A DNA stretch of 64,000 nucleotides from positions 1-64,000 of the forward strand of contig NZ_SMZO01000010.1 of NCBI RefSeq assembly GCF_004358675.1. The letters are read 5' to 3'. Below, one piece after another: positions 50,972 through 60,263 of this stretch; within the stretch, counting starts at the first letter, position 1; each line of letters begins with the position of its first letter. Source of the DNA: Meridianimarinicoccus aquatilis (GTDB lineage: Bacteria > Pseudomonadota > Alphaproteobacteria > Rhodobacterales > Rhodobacteraceae). Both the position numbers and the translations under genes were made by a program. The notes beneath the pieces were generated by a model. The model had not been told where the DNA came from and did no database searches. It saw only the letters and a list, made by a program, of their open reading frames with translations.

Positions 50972-52211
50972 TTTCGGCTGTCTCCACCACCGCGTGAAAC
51001 AGAACATTTGCGCCAGCCGCTGCCCATTCCGGGCTGATCTCTTCCGCTTCGTTATGGCTTAGTCCGTCTACGCACGGACACATGACCATCGCTGTCGGGG
51101 CCACACGGTTAATCCAGCAGGCATCGTGCCCTGCACCAGAAATCAAATCCATATGCGAATATCCCAACCGTTCTGCGGCGGCACGCACGGCACCAACACA
51201 GCCGGGATCGAAGGTCACGGGATCGAAATGGCCGACGGGCTCGATTTCGATACCGAGCCCAAGATCTGCGGCAATTTTTGGGGCTTCCGCCTCAAGCCGG
51301 GCTTTCATGCCATCCAGTTTGGATTGATCTGGCGACCGGAAGTCGATTGTGAAAACGGCCTTGCCGGGTATCACGTTGCGCGAGTTTGGATAGACGTTGG
51401 CCTGCCCGATTGCCCCGACCGCAGCGGGCTGATTTTCCATCGCGATCGTGTGTACGAGTTCCGTGATACGGGCCATGCCCAACCCGGCATTGACGCGCAT
51501 GTTCATGGGGGTCGATCCAGTGTGGCTGTCTTTGCCGGTCAGGGTCACCTCAAGCCACCAAAGCCCCTGCCCATGGGTGACCACCCCAATGGCCGTATCT
51601 TCAGCCTCAAGGATCGGCCCCTGTTCAATATGGAGTTCAAAAAAGGCGTGCATTTTCCGTGCGCCTACGGGTTCATCGCCCTTCCAGCCAATACGTGCCA
51701 ATTCATCGCCAAATTTCAGGCCCTCTGCATCTTCCCGATCATAGGCCCAGTCTTGCGTATGCATGCCCGCGAACACCCCAGAGGCAAGCATTGCCGGCGC
51801 AAACCGCGTGCCTTCTTCGTTTGTCCAGTTGGTGACAACAATGGGATGCTTGGTGCGAATACCCAGATCGTTCAGGGTTCGAATGATTTCTAGTCCACCA
51901 AGCACGCCCAGAACACCATCATATTTGCCGCCCGTTGGCTGGGTATCCAGATGACTGCCAACATAGACCGGCAACGCATCGGGGTCCGTCCCTTCGCGGC
52001 GGGCAAACATCGTGCCCATTTCGTCAACGCCCATGGTCATACCGGCCGCTTCGCACCACGTCTGGAACAGCGCGCGTCCTTTGGCATCGTCATCTGTCAA
52101 TGTTTGTCGATTATTGCCGCCAGCAATACCGGGGCCAATCTGCGCCATTTCCATCAGACTGTCCCACAGCCTGCTGCCGTCGATTTTCAGGTTTTCGCCG
52201 GGGGCTGCCAT
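50961..52211 (-). CDS. Zn-dependent N-carbamoyl-amino acid hydrolase (beta-ureidopropionase type)
   Basis: A 416-residue M20/ArgE-fold hydrolase of the HyuC/AmaB/PydC group that removes the carbamoyl group as ammonia and CO2. Metal-ligand segments are VGSHLDTQPTGGKYDGVLG, NWTNEEGTRFAPA and FELHIEQGPILE. GQANVYPNSRNVIPG and SGAGHDACW complete the dimer and active-site pattern. With hydA and preAT adjacent, the probable substrate is N-carbamoyl-beta-alanine or its methyl form. An L-carbamoylase role is possible. It is tightly coupled to the GH114-like gene. Confidence 0.92.
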   Translation of the reverse strand: MAAPGENLKIDGSRLWDSLMEMAQIGPGIAGGNNRQTLTDDDAKGRALFQTWCEAAGMTMGVDEMGTMFARREGTDPDALPVYVGSHLDTQPTGGKYDGVLGVLGGLEIIRTLNDLGIRTKHPIVVTNWTNEEGTRFAPAMLASGVFAGMHTQDWAYDREDAEGLKFGDELARIGWKGDEPVGARKMHAFFELHIEQGPILEAEDTAIGVVTHGQGLWWLEVTLTGKDSHTGSTPMNMRVNAGLGMARITELVHTIAMENQPAAVGAIGQANVYPNSRNVIPGKAVFTIDFRSPDQSKLDGMKARLEAEAPKIAADLGLGIEIEPVGHFDPVTFDPGCVGAVRAAAERLGYSHMDLISGAGHDACWINRVAPTAMVMCPCVDGLSHNEAEEISPEWAAAGANVLFHAVVETAEIVG

Positions 52212-52525
52212 GATGCGATCTTCCTTGCATGCTGTCGTTGCCTTGCGCGGGCTGGCCGCGCATCAACAGTCTTGCGCTGCATCGGACGAAGTTCAAGCGA
52301 TGGGTTGAAAATGACTATAGAAAAACGGTGTTGCGGTGGCTGGATTGATCACGATTTGACCGGTCTGCGAATGGCGCGACGAAACCGTCCCGACTATTTT
52401 GGGACAAACCGGATGTCGCCCCGCTCCAAAACAAACGGGGCCGCTTATTGGCGGCACCGCTTATGAAATTGCGCGGGATTAACGCCATGGTCGGCGCGTC
52501 AGACCTGCTTTGCCAGACTTTTGTG
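52212..52525. other. Intergenic stretch between aminotransferase and hydrolase genes
   Basis: About 314 bases with no recognised gene. Small inverted repeats are present (GTCCC-N9-GGGAC near 52387-52405). A TTGACCGGTC at 52356 faintly recalls a RutR half site. The minus-strand promoter of the hydrolase-hydA-transporter genes is probably here. Confidence 0.4.
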
Positions 52526-53851
52526 TCAGGCGAGCGTTTTCAGCACATCCGCAAGTGTGCCGAACAGATGGTCGATCTGAGATTTCTCGATAATCAGCGG
52601 CGGCGACATGGCGATGATGTCACCGGTTGTGCGGATCATGACGCCTTTTTCATAGCAGTCGAGGAAGGCTTGGAAGGCGCGGGCTGTTGGCTGACCTGCT
52701 ATTGGCTCCAGTTCCACCGCGCCGATCAGACCCAGATTGCGAATATCGATGACATGAGGGAGGCCGCGCAAACTGTGCAATCCCTCTTCCCAATATGGGG
52801 CAATTTCGGCCGCGCGGTCGAACAGACCTTCTTCGCGATAGGTTTCCAGCGTGGCCAAGCCAGTTGCCGCCGCAATCGGGTTGCCGGAGTATGTATAGCC
52901 GTGGAACAGTTCGATCAAATGCTCAGGCCCGTTCATGAACGCGTTGTGCACATCAGACGACGCCAAAACCGCGCCCATCGGAATCGTGCCGTTGGTCAAC
53001 CCTTTCGCCGTGCACATCAGATCAGGTTGCACGCCAAAATAGTCAGCCCCAAAGGGGGCGCCAAGACGACCGAACCCGGTGATCACTTCGTCAAAGATCA
53101 GAAGAATCCCGTGCTTTCTGGTGATCTCGCGAAGGCGCTCCAGATACCCCTTGGGCGGGATCAGAACACCCGTTGATCCCGCTACCGGCTCGACGATTAC
53201 AGCAGCAATCGTTTCCGGCCCGTGCAGCGCAACGATCCGTTCCAGATCATCCGCCAACCAAGCGCCGTGTTCCGGCTGGCCCTTGGTGAACGCATTTTCG
53301 GGCAAGTGCGTGTGAGGCATATGGTCAACGCCGGTCAATAGAGCCCCAAAGTGGCGACGATTGTTGACGATGCCGCCAACCGAAATGCCGCCGAAATTCA
53401 CGCCATGATAGCCACGTTCCCGGCCGATCAACCGGGTACGCGTGCCCTGCCCCTTCGCGCGCTGATAGGCGATGGCAATCTTCAACGCAGTTTCGACAGA
53501 CTCCGACCCTGAGTTTGTAAAAAACACATGGTCCATCCCCGCCGGTGCCATGTCGCGCAACCGCGTCGCCAGTTCAAAAGCCTTTGGGTGGCCCATCTGA
53601 AATGCGGGCGCATAGTCCATTTCGTCGGCCTGCGCCTTGATCGCCTCGACAATCCTGGGGCGCTTGTGTCCAGCATTGCAGCACCACAGCCCAGCGGTGC
53701 CATCCAGCACCTGCCGCCCATCAGAGGTGGTATAATACATGCCATCCGCCGCCACGAGCATGCGTGGGTTCGACTTGAACTGCCGGTTGGATGTGAAGGG
53801 CATCCAAAAGGCGGAAAGATCATTGAGGGCGGAAGGATGGTCGAGGGACAT
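52526..53851 (-). CDS. Class III aminotransferase (probable beta-alanine-pyruvate transaminase)
   Basis: A 441-residue PLP enzyme of the omega-aminotransferase group. SAFWMPFTSNRQFKSNPRML opens the protein, and FFTNSGSESVETALKIA binds the cofactor phosphate. LLIFDEVITGFGRLG holds the PLP-nitrogen Asp, CTAKGLTNG the PLP lysine, and HGYTYSGNPIAAA follows. The N-terminal FTSNRQFK pattern is typical of beta-alanine-pyruvate transaminases. It would convert beta-alanine or 3-aminoisobutyrate, the end products of the neighbouring pyrimidine pathway, into semialdehydes. I use the ATG at 53851; one four codons earlier is possible. Confidence 0.92.
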   Translation of the reverse strand: MSLDHPSALNDLSAFWMPFTSNRQFKSNPRMLVAADGMYYTTSDGRQVLDGTAGLWCCNAGHKRPRIVEAIKAQADEMDYAPAFQMGHPKAFELATRLRDMAPAGMDHVFFTNSGSESVETALKIAIAYQRAKGQGTRTRLIGRERGYHGVNFGGISVGGIVNNRRHFGALLTGVDHMPHTHLPENAFTKGQPEHGAWLADDLERIVALHGPETIAAVIVEPVAGSTGVLIPPKGYLERLREITRKHGILLIFDEVITGFGRLGAPFGADYFGVQPDLMCTAKGLTNGTIPMGAVLASSDVHNAFMNGPEHLIELFHGYTYSGNPIAAATGLATLETYREEGLFDRAAEIAPYWEEGLHSLRGLPHVIDIRNLGLIGAVELEPIAGQPTARAFQAFLDCYEKGVMIRTTGDIIAMSPPLIIEKSQIDHLFGTLADVLKTLA

Positions 53852-54054
53852 GGCGCACCGCATGAGTTTTGATGAATTGCATCAGCGTATCAGCGGTGTG
53901 CAACCAGTCAAGCAAGACCCGTCGTAAACGGACTGTGGCGCGTTGAATAAAACACCCTATCAATTTTAACCTTCTCTTCGGGAAAAACACACAAGGGCGC
54001 ATTTTCAAGCTAATCTACTAAAAGTTGATACAAGCCCGAGTGGAGTTTTTAACA

Positions 54055-54408
54055 ATGACGATCGCATCCATCGCCCCAATCGCGTCCGTTTCCCATGCTG
54101 CCGCGATGATGCAGTTCCAGACAGCTCAGGCACCCGAGGCGGGTCAGACCGACGCGGCACAGGCCATCGCGCCGGAGCACGCGCCAATGCAAATCGAAAT
54201 CATGTCGCCTCAGACGCAAGTCATTCTGGAAGCAAACGCCACATCGCGCATTCAGGCAGATCAGTACGACAGCCGCGTGTTGGGCGCCACCGAGACAGTT
54301 CGCAGCTTTGATCGCATCGCAATGGTGGAAAAGGGGTTCGAGCACATGCGCGAATTGTTCGAGATCGCCAATGCTCCGGCAGGTTCGGGAATCGACAAGC
54401 GCCTGTAA
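54055..54408 (+). CDS. Hypothetical protein, lone plus-strand gene in the pyrimidine block
   Basis: A 117-residue protein with an Ala-rich N-terminal half and an acidic, helical C-terminal half (QYDSRVLGATETVRSFDRIAMVEKGFEHMRELFEIA). It has no clear TM segment or signal peptide, and I recognise no family. GTGGAG lies 10 bases before the ATG at 54055. It is followed by a hairpin. It interrupts a run of minus-strand pyrimidine genes, convergent with preA and divergent from the aminotransferase. Codon use looks like its neighbours. Function unknown. Confidence 0.6.
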   Translation: MTIASIAPIASVSHAAAMMQFQTAQAPEAGQTDAAQAIAPEHAPMQIEIMSPQTQVILEANATSRIQADQYDSRVLGATETVRSFDRIAMVEKGFEHMRELFEIANAPAGSGIDKRL

Positions 54409-54412
54409 AAAA

Positions 54413-54443
54413 GACGCCGGGTCGCGATTGACCGGCGCCTTTG
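54413..54443 (+). terminator. Hairpin after the 117-residue hypothetical gene
   Basis: CGCCGG pairs with CCGGCG, with partial flanking pairing, an A run upstream and a short T run (CCTTTG) downstream. It is weak, but placed between convergent genes. Confidence 0.4.
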
Positions 54444-54477
54444 ACTGTTTACCCGACACCCATGCCGGAATCGATGC

Positions 54478-55782
54478 CTATTCAGCAGCTTTCACGGCGC
54501 CGGGATTGTTCGGGTGGGTTGTCCAGTTGGCATAGTTCGGATCGACGACTTCACCTGTTCGGGGGTCCACCTCACCAGCGGCCAACGGTTCCATAGTGAT
54601 GCACCCCTCAACCGGGCATACGTTCACACAAAGATTACAGGCCACGCATTCTTCGTCGATAACCTCGAATACGCGGTCTGGCGACATGGAAATCGCCTGA
54701 TGGCTGGTGTCTTCGCAGGCGGCATAGCAACGGCCGCATTTGATGCAGGCCTCCTGATCGATCTTGGCTTTGGCAACATAGTTCAGGTTCAGATACTGCC
54801 AGTCGGTGACGTTTGGAACCGCGCGCCCCGTCACGTCGGCGACAGACTCGTACCCCTTTTCGTCCATCCATTCGGACAATCCGGTGATCATTTCCTGCAC
54901 GACTTTGAAGCCATAGGTCATCGCCGCCGTACACACCTGCACATTGCCCGCCCCGAGAGCCAGGAATTCAGCCGCGTCGCGCCATGTGGTCACGCCGCCG
55001 ATGCCGCTGATTGGCATACCCGCTGTTTCCACGTCCCGCGCGATTTCGGCGACCATGTTCAGCGCGATGGGTTTCACGGCCGGGCCGCAATACCCGCCAT
55101 GGCTTCCCTTGCCATCGATCATGGGCTCTGGGCTCATCCGGTCCAGATCGACCGATGTGATTGACGAGACGGTGTTGATCAAGCTGACCGCATCCGCGCC
55201 GCCTGCTTTCGCTGCGCGCGCCGGATACCGAATATCGGTAATGTTCGGCGTCAGCTTTACGATGACCGGCATGCGCGTGTTCTGTTTGCACCAGCGCGCG
55301 ACCATTTCGATGTATTCAGGAACCTGCCCAACAGCACTTCCCATGCCCCGTTCGCTCATGCCATGGGGGCACCCAAAATTCAGTTCGATCCCATCTGCAC
55401 CCGTCTCTTCGACGAGTGGCAAAATGAACTTCCACGCGTCCTCTTCACAAGGCACCATAAGCGATACAACCATGGCCCGGTCAGGATAGTCGCGTTTGAC
55501 CGATTTGATCTCGCGCAGGTTCACCTCAAGCGGACGATCGGTGATCAGTTCGATATTATTCAGCCCCAAAAGGCGACGATCCGCCCCCCAGATCGCGCCA
55601 TATCGGGGGCCGTTCACGTTGACGATGTTTGGGTCCAGCCCGAGTGTCTTCCACACCACTCCGCCCCAACCCGCCTCGAATGCGCGGCGCACATTGTATT
55701 CCTTGTCCGTGGGCGGCGCAGAGGCCAGCCAGAACGGATTGGGCGACTTTATTCCTACAAAATCAGTGCTCAGGTCTGCCAT
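54478..55782 (-). CDS. preA: NAD-dependent dihydropyrimidine dehydrogenase subunit PreA
   Basis: A 434-residue FMN-containing subunit that reduces uracil and thymine to the 5,6-dihydro forms. The N-terminal TIM-barrel has NPFWLASAPPTDKEYNVRRAF, ELNFGCPHGMSERGMGSA and VKLTPNITDI. The C-terminus carries two [4Fe-4S] motifs, CIKCGRCYAACEDTSHQ and CVACNLCVNVCPVEG. It corresponds to the C-terminal half of mammalian DPD; PreT, encoded 33 bp upstream, supplies the NAD/FAD half. It begins the conversion completed by hydA and the carbamoyl hydrolase. Confidence 0.96.
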   Translation of the reverse strand: MADLSTDFVGIKSPNPFWLASAPPTDKEYNVRRAFEAGWGGVVWKTLGLDPNIVNVNGPRYGAIWGADRRLLGLNNIELITDRPLEVNLREIKSVKRDYPDRAMVVSLMVPCEEDAWKFILPLVEETGADGIELNFGCPHGMSERGMGSAVGQVPEYIEMVARWCKQNTRMPVIVKLTPNITDIRYPARAAKAGGADAVSLINTVSSITSVDLDRMSPEPMIDGKGSHGGYCGPAVKPIALNMVAEIARDVETAGMPISGIGGVTTWRDAAEFLALGAGNVQVCTAAMTYGFKVVQEMITGLSEWMDEKGYESVADVTGRAVPNVTDWQYLNLNYVAKAKIDQEACIKCGRCYAACEDTSHQAISMSPDRVFEVIDEECVACNLCVNVCPVEGCITMEPLAAGEVDPRTGEVVDPNYANWTTHPNNPGAVKAAE

Positions 55783-55815
55783 TTAATCTTCTCCCAGTCG
55801 CGCCTGTGCGCTGCT

Positions 55816-57171
55816 TTATTCTGCTGCAACACGGCTTGCGGCCATTAATTCGGCGTGGATATCCTCTGCTGCATCGCGCCCTTCGGCAACGGCAGTCACG
55901 GTCAGATCATCACCGCCAACGGCGCAATCCCCACCGGCCCAGACACCGGTCAATGACGTTCTTCCAGAGCCCGTTACTGCGATTTTGGAACCATCAATTT
56001 CGAGCCCGCCAGGAGCAGCTTCCAGTTTTTGGCCAATCGCTTTGAACACCTGATCTGCTGGAACCACAAACGGTGCGCCGATCGTTTCAAGCCCATCCGC
56101 TCCTTCCGAGGTATAGGCAAATTCCACGCCACTCACCGCCCCATCGCCAAGCACTCGAAGCGGCGTCGCGTCCGTGATGATCTGCACACCCTTGGACACT
56201 GCGTGCAATTGTTCGTGCTGTGACGCGCTCATGCGGCTTCGGTCGCGACGATACACCATTGTCACGTGCTCTGCGCCCAACAGCTTCGCCTGAACCGCCG
56301 CATCCACTGCCGTCATGCCGCCGCCGATGACCACCACGCGGCGTCCCACCGCAATCTGCCGCCGATCCGGCGACTGGCGCAGTTCGGCAATGAAATCGAC
56401 CGCGTCATGCACATGATCATGTGCTTCGCCTTCGGCCCGCAAGGCGTTCACACCGGCAAGGCCAATAGCAAGAAACACGGCGTCGAAGTCTTCACGCAAT
56501 TCAGCCAACGCCAGTTCGCGCCCCAACCGCACACCAGTCTTGATCGTAATGCCACCGATGCCAAGTAGCCAATCCACTTCGGCCTGTGCGAACCCGTCCG
56601 GGGTCTTGTAGGTCGCGATCCCATATTCGTTCAGCCCACCGGGCTTTTCCCTGGCATCCATGACAACCACATCATGACCATACATTGCCAGCCGATGAGC
56701 ACACGCAAGCCCGGACGGCCCCGCGCCCACTACGGCGACCACCAACCCTGTGGACGGGGCGCGCGCAAACGGATGGCTGCCTATCCCCATTACAGTATCG
56801 GTTGCGTACCTCTGAAGATGGCCAATCTTGACAGGCTTGCCCTCGGCGGCCTCACGAACGCAGGCACCTTCGCACAGGGTTTCTGTCGGACAGACCCGCG
56901 CGCACATTCCGCCGAGTATATTCTGCTCGAAAATTGTTTTTCCGGCTGCTTTCGGCATTCCCGTTTGAATCTGCCGAATGAACAGCGGGATGTCGATTTC
57001 GGTCGGGCATGCTGCGATACACGGCGCGTCATGGCAGAAATAACACCGATCCGCAGCCACTAGCGCCTCGTGCGGATCAAGTGGCGGGTAAGCATCTGCA
57101 AAATTCTTATCGTAGTCCTCTGGGCCCAATCGGCCCGCGACTACGCCCGGTGTAAGCGGCGTATTCGACAT
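55816..57171 (-). CDS. preT: NAD-dependent dihydropyrimidine dehydrogenase subunit PreT
   Basis: A 451-residue FAD/NAD(P)H and Fe-S subunit related to the glutamate synthase small chain. N-terminal cysteine motifs CYFCHDAPCIAACPTEID and CARVCPTETLCEGACV bind [4Fe-4S] clusters. VVAVVGAGPSGLACAHRLA binds FAD, and VVVIGGGMTAVDAAVQAKLLG binds NAD(P). WAGGDCAVGGDDLTV completes the family pattern. Electrons pass from NADH through PreT to FMN in PreA. The ATG at 57171 follows GGGAG; an upstream ATG would add 19 non-conserved residues. First gene of the preTA pair. Confidence 0.95.
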   Translation of the reverse strand: MSNTPLTPGVVAGRLGPEDYDKNFADAYPPLDPHEALVAADRCYFCHDAPCIAACPTEIDIPLFIRQIQTGMPKAAGKTIFEQNILGGMCARVCPTETLCEGACVREAAEGKPVKIGHLQRYATDTVMGIGSHPFARAPSTGLVVAVVGAGPSGLACAHRLAMYGHDVVVMDAREKPGGLNEYGIATYKTPDGFAQAEVDWLLGIGGITIKTGVRLGRELALAELREDFDAVFLAIGLAGVNALRAEGEAHDHVHDAVDFIAELRQSPDRRQIAVGRRVVVIGGGMTAVDAAVQAKLLGAEHVTMVYRRDRSRMSASQHEQLHAVSKGVQIITDATPLRVLGDGAVSGVEFAYTSEGADGLETIGAPFVVPADQVFKAIGQKLEAAPGGLEIDGSKIAVTGSGRTSLTGVWAGGDCAVGGDDLTVTAVAEGRDAAEDIHAELMAASRVAAE

Positions 57172-57414
57172 GTTCTTATAACTCCCGGTCGTGGGCGCGG
57201 CTTTATTTTGACGTGTCTTTACCGACACAAAGCGCCTGAATAGTCAGCGTTGCCAGCAATCGATCAAAAATCAAGCGTGAACATGCGGGAATGTGATCGT
57301 TGGCTACGGCAATTTCTTGACCTGCATCGCTTTTCACCGTTTTGCAAAGAGTGTAAGACGCAGCATTGGTGCTGCGACGAGCAAGCATTCCCATTGAGGC
57401 TGAGTGAGGACACG

Positions 57415-57921
57415 ATGACACAGACTTCCCACGGCGATGATGTCGATTTTATTCGGGCTTTGGCCGAACTGCTGCGGGAAAACGATCTGACCGAAGTTGA
57501 GGTCAAACGTGATTACGGCGAAGACAGTGCGCTGAATGTTCGCGTCACCCGGACACCGGCAGCAATCGTTCAAACCGCCGCAGTTCCCGCTGCGCCCAGC
57601 TACGCCCCCGCGCCAGCCGCAGCGCCGACGCCAGCCGCCGCGTCGGCAGAGGCGCCACAGACAGCGTCCAACGATCCGGCAAACCACCCCGGCGTTGTAC
57701 CATCGCCGATGGTCGGCACAGTCTATCTTCAGGCAGAACCCGGGACGGACCCGTTCGTGCGTGTGGGCAGCCAGGTTTCCAAGGGGCAAACAATTCTGAT
57801 CGTGGAAGCCATGAAAACCATGAACCAGATCGCGGCCCCGAAAGACGGCACAGTGAGCCGCATTCTTGTAGAAGACGGCAGCCCCGTTGAGTTTGGCGCG
57901 CCGCTTGTGATCATCGAGTGA
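57415..57921 (+). CDS. accB: Biotin carboxyl carrier protein of acetyl-CoA carboxylase
   Basis: A 168-residue AccB. An N-terminal helical region ([22 protein letters not shown]) leads into a Pro/Ala-rich flexible linker at about 50-85. The biotinyl domain follows, with the acceptor Lys134 in [12 protein letters not shown], typical of BCCP. It carries CO2 between the carboxylase and transferase parts of acetyl-CoA carboxylase in fatty acid synthesis. The ATG at 57415 follows GAGTGAGGA; an earlier ATG adds a cysteine-rich tail unlike the family. accC starts 8 bp downstream. Confidence 0.95.
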   Translation: MTQTSHGDDVDFIRALAELLRENDLTEVEVKRDYGEDSALNVRVTRTPAAIVQTAAVPAAPSYAPAPAAAPTPAAASAEAPQTASNDPANHPGVVPSPMVGTVYLQAEPGTDPFVRVGSQVSKGQTILIVEAMKTMNQIAAPKDGTVSRILVEDGSPVEFGAPLVIIE

Positions 57922-57929
57922 CCGCTCCA

Positions 57930-59276
57930 ATGTTCAAAAAGATCCTGATCGCCAATCGCGGCGAAATCGCACTCCGCGTGATCCGGGCTTGCCGGGAAAT
58001 GGGCATTTCCACTGTCGCAGTCCATTCAACGGCTGATGCGGATGCCATGCATGTTCGCATGGCCGACGAAGCCGTTTGCATTGGCCCGCCCCCCGCAACA
58101 CAAAGCTACTTGTTGGTCCCCGCGATCATCTCGGCCTGCGAAATCACTGGCGCGGATGCGGTTCACCCCGGTTATGGCTTTTTGTCCGAGAATGCGAATT
58201 TCGTGCAAGTCGTGTCCGATCACGGCATCACCTTCATCGGTCCGACCGCAGAGCATATCCGCGTTATGGGCGACAAGATTACCGCCAAAGATACCATGAA
58301 GGCGCTTGGCGTGCCTTGTGTACCGGGATCAGATGGCGCTGTCCCCGACCTTGAGACGGCCCGCAAGATATCTGGCGAGATCGGCTATCCGGTGATCGTT
58401 AAGGCAACGGCTGGCGGCGGCGGGCGCGGCATGAAACTTGCACGCAACGCAGATCAGATTGACGAAGCCTTTCAGACAGCCAGGTCAGAAGCCAAGGCCG
58501 CTTTTGGCAATGACGAAGTGTATATCGAGAAGTACCTTGATACACCGCGTCATATCGAAGTGCAGGTTTTTGGGGACGGCAAAGGCGGTGCTGTGCATTT
58601 AGGCGAGCGGGATTGCTCGCTTCAGCGTCGTCACCAAAAGGTGTTCGAAGAGGCCCCCGGCCCAGCTATCACGCCCGAAATGCGCGCGAGTATCGGGAAG
58701 ACCTGCGCAGACGCGGTTGCGAATATTGACTATGCTGGTGCAGGAACGATCGAATTCCTGTACGAAAATGGTGAGTTCTTCTTCATTGAAATGAACACGC
58801 GCTTGCAGGTCGAACACCCGGTGACCGAAGCGATTTATGGCGTGGACCTTGTCCGCGAACAAATCCGCATTGCGGCTGGTCAACCCCTGTCCTTCGCGCA
58901 GGAGGACCTGCATCTAAATGGTCACGCCATTGAGGTGCGGATCAATGCAGAACGCCTGCCCAATTTCAGCCCATGCCCCGGCACGATTACGGCGTATCAC
59001 GCCCCGGGCGGTCTTGGTGTGCGCATGGACAGTGCACTGTATAACGGATATTCAATTCCGCCTTACTACGACAGCCTCATTGGTAAGTTGATCGTGCACG
59101 GCCGAGACCGACCAGAAGCGTTGGCCCGACTGAACCGCGCCCTAGGGGAATTGATTGTCGACGGTGTCGATTCGACGGTTCCGCTGTTCTCGGCCTTGTT
59201 GGCAGAACCCGACATTCAAAGCGGCAACTACACGATCCATTGGCTTGAAAAGTGGCTGGAGCGGGCCCTCGCCTGA
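57930..59276 (+). CDS. accC: Biotin carboxylase subunit of acetyl-CoA carboxylase
   Basis: A 448-residue ATP-grasp enzyme that carboxylates biotin on AccB. The opening [20 protein letters not shown] and the glycine-rich ATP lid [14 protein letters not shown] identify it. [40 protein letters not shown] and [16 protein letters not shown] complete the pattern, with the catalytic Arg/Glu/Lys in place. The length is normal for AccC. The ATG at 57930 lies 8 bp after the accB stop. The aat gene follows 10 bp later and is likely co-transcribed. Confidence 0.96.
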   Translation: MFKKILIANRGEIALRVIRACREMGISTVAVHSTADADAMHVRMADEAVCIGPPPATQSYLLVPAIISACEITGADAVHPGYGFLSENANFVQVVSDHGITFIGPTAEHIRVMGDKITAKDTMKALGVPCVPGSDGAVPDLETARKISGEIGYPVIVKATAGGGGRGMKLARNADQIDEAFQTARSEAKAAFGNDEVYIEKYLDTPRHIEVQVFGDGKGGAVHLGERDCSLQRRHQKVFEEAPGPAITPEMRASIGKTCADAVANIDYAGAGTIEFLYENGEFFFIEMNTRLQVEHPVTEAIYGVDLVREQIRIAAGQPLSFAQEDLHLNGHAIEVRINAERLPNFSPCPGTITAYHAPGGLGVRMDSALYNGYSIPPYYDSLIGKLIVHGRDRPEALARLNRALGELIVDGVDSTVPLFSALLAEPDIQSGNYTIHWLEKWLERALA

Positions 59277-59286
59277 TCCGGACAGA

Positions 59287-59928
59287 ATGGACCGGTCACA
59301 AATCACACCGGATCTGCTGCTACAAGCCTATGCCATGGGGGTTTTCCCCATGGCTGAAAGCCGTGACGACCCCAACGTTTTTTGGGTAGACCCGAGGCGC
59401 CGGGGTGTTTTGCCACTGGATGGCTTTCACATATCCCGCTCCTTGGCGCGAAGGCTTCGCAAATGCGACGTTTCGATCAAGATTGATACCGATTTTGCCG
59501 GAACGGTGCAGGGCTGTGCGGACCGGCCAGAAACCTGGATCAACGACACCATTGCCAGCCTTTATCTTGATCTGCACGCCAGCGGGCACGCCCATTCACT
59601 CGAAGTTTGGCGCGAGGGCCACCTTGTTGGCGGCGTCTATGGTGTTACCTTGGGGGCCGCATTCTTCGGTGAAAGCATGTTCTCGCGCGAAGTTGACGCA
59701 TCCAAAATCGCACTGGCCTTTCTGGTGGACCGGCTAAGACTGGGTGGATTCAAGCTTTTTGACACTCAGTTCATCACGGACCATCTGAGAAGCCTTGGCG
59801 GACGCGAAATTTCCCGCGCGGCGTATCACAAGCTTCTGGTCGACTCGCAAGCTTTAGCCGCTGACTTTTCAGAACCAGAGACGCCGAAGGTTCACGACCT
59901 ATTGCAGCGCAACACCCAGACATCATAA
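59287..59928 (+). CDS. aat: Leucyl/phenylalanyl-tRNA-protein transferase
   Basis: A 213-residue enzyme that adds Leu or Phe from tRNA to N-terminal Arg/Lys of proteins, marking them for ClpAP through the N-end rule. The family pattern YAMGVFPMAESRDDPNVFWVDPRRRGVLPL is near the N-terminus. The GGVYGVTLGAAFFGESMFSRE segment and KLFDTQFITDHLRSLGGREISRAAY follow. It starts 10 bp after accC. Its 3' end overlaps the convergent DUF2155 gene by 37 bases. Confidence 0.95.
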   Translation: MDRSQITPDLLLQAYAMGVFPMAESRDDPNVFWVDPRRRGVLPLDGFHISRSLARRLRKCDVSIKIDTDFAGTVQGCADRPETWINDTIASLYLDLHASGHAHSLEVWREGHLVGGVYGVTLGAAFFGESMFSREVDASKIALAFLVDRLRLGGFKLFDTQFITDHLRSLGGREISRAAYHKLLVDSQALAADFSEPETPKVHDLLQRNTQTS

Positions 59929-60263
59929 CGGGGGTGATCCAGCGCGTTCAGCGCGGGCGACGAAGCGATCATCCAACCCTCAAATACCTGCTGATCAGCG
60001 ACCGTATCGCGGATCAGCAAATAGGCGAAGGCGTCGCCAGTTGGGTTATCCGCCGGGTATCGACACTCAACAACGCTGATGTCAAGACGATCAGCGTAGT
60101 CAACCGTGCCGCCAATCGGAACATCAAGGTCAGTAAGGTAGCCGGACAGACGATCCAGGGCGCGCAAGTTCACCCCAGTTCCTTGTTCCACTTCCTGACT
60201 GTGGGCAGCTGACACAATCAATCCAGCCGCCAGCGCCACCAATGCAACCCAGCGGATCGTCAA
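59892..60263 (-). CDS. DUF2155 domain protein (exported)
   Basis: A 123-residue exported protein with a Sec signal peptide (RWVALVALAAGLIVSAAHSQ). A DUF2155 domain follows: GVNLRALDRLSGYLTDLDVPIGG, VVECRYPADNPTGDAFAYL, and the C-terminal DHPRYDVWVLRC. Two cysteines could form a disulfide. The family is common in Rhodobacterales and Rhizobiales, usually next to mlaD and an NDUFA12-like gene as here, and its role is unknown. The gene overlaps the mlaD stop by 4 bases, so it is coupled. It is convergent with aat. Confidence 0.88.
   Translation of the reverse strand: MTIRWVALVALAAGLIVSAAHSQEVEQGTGVNLRALDRLSGYLTDLDVPIGGTVDYADRLDISVVECRYPADNPTGDAFAYLLIRDTVADQQVFEGWMIASSPALNALDHPRYDVWVLRCNRS

Noticed and set aside
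52356-52365. TTGACCGGTC as a possible RutR operator for pyrimidine genes
   Set aside because: The known RutR consensus is TTGACCAnnTGGTCAA. This site lacks the central spacing and the full right arm, so I do not call it.
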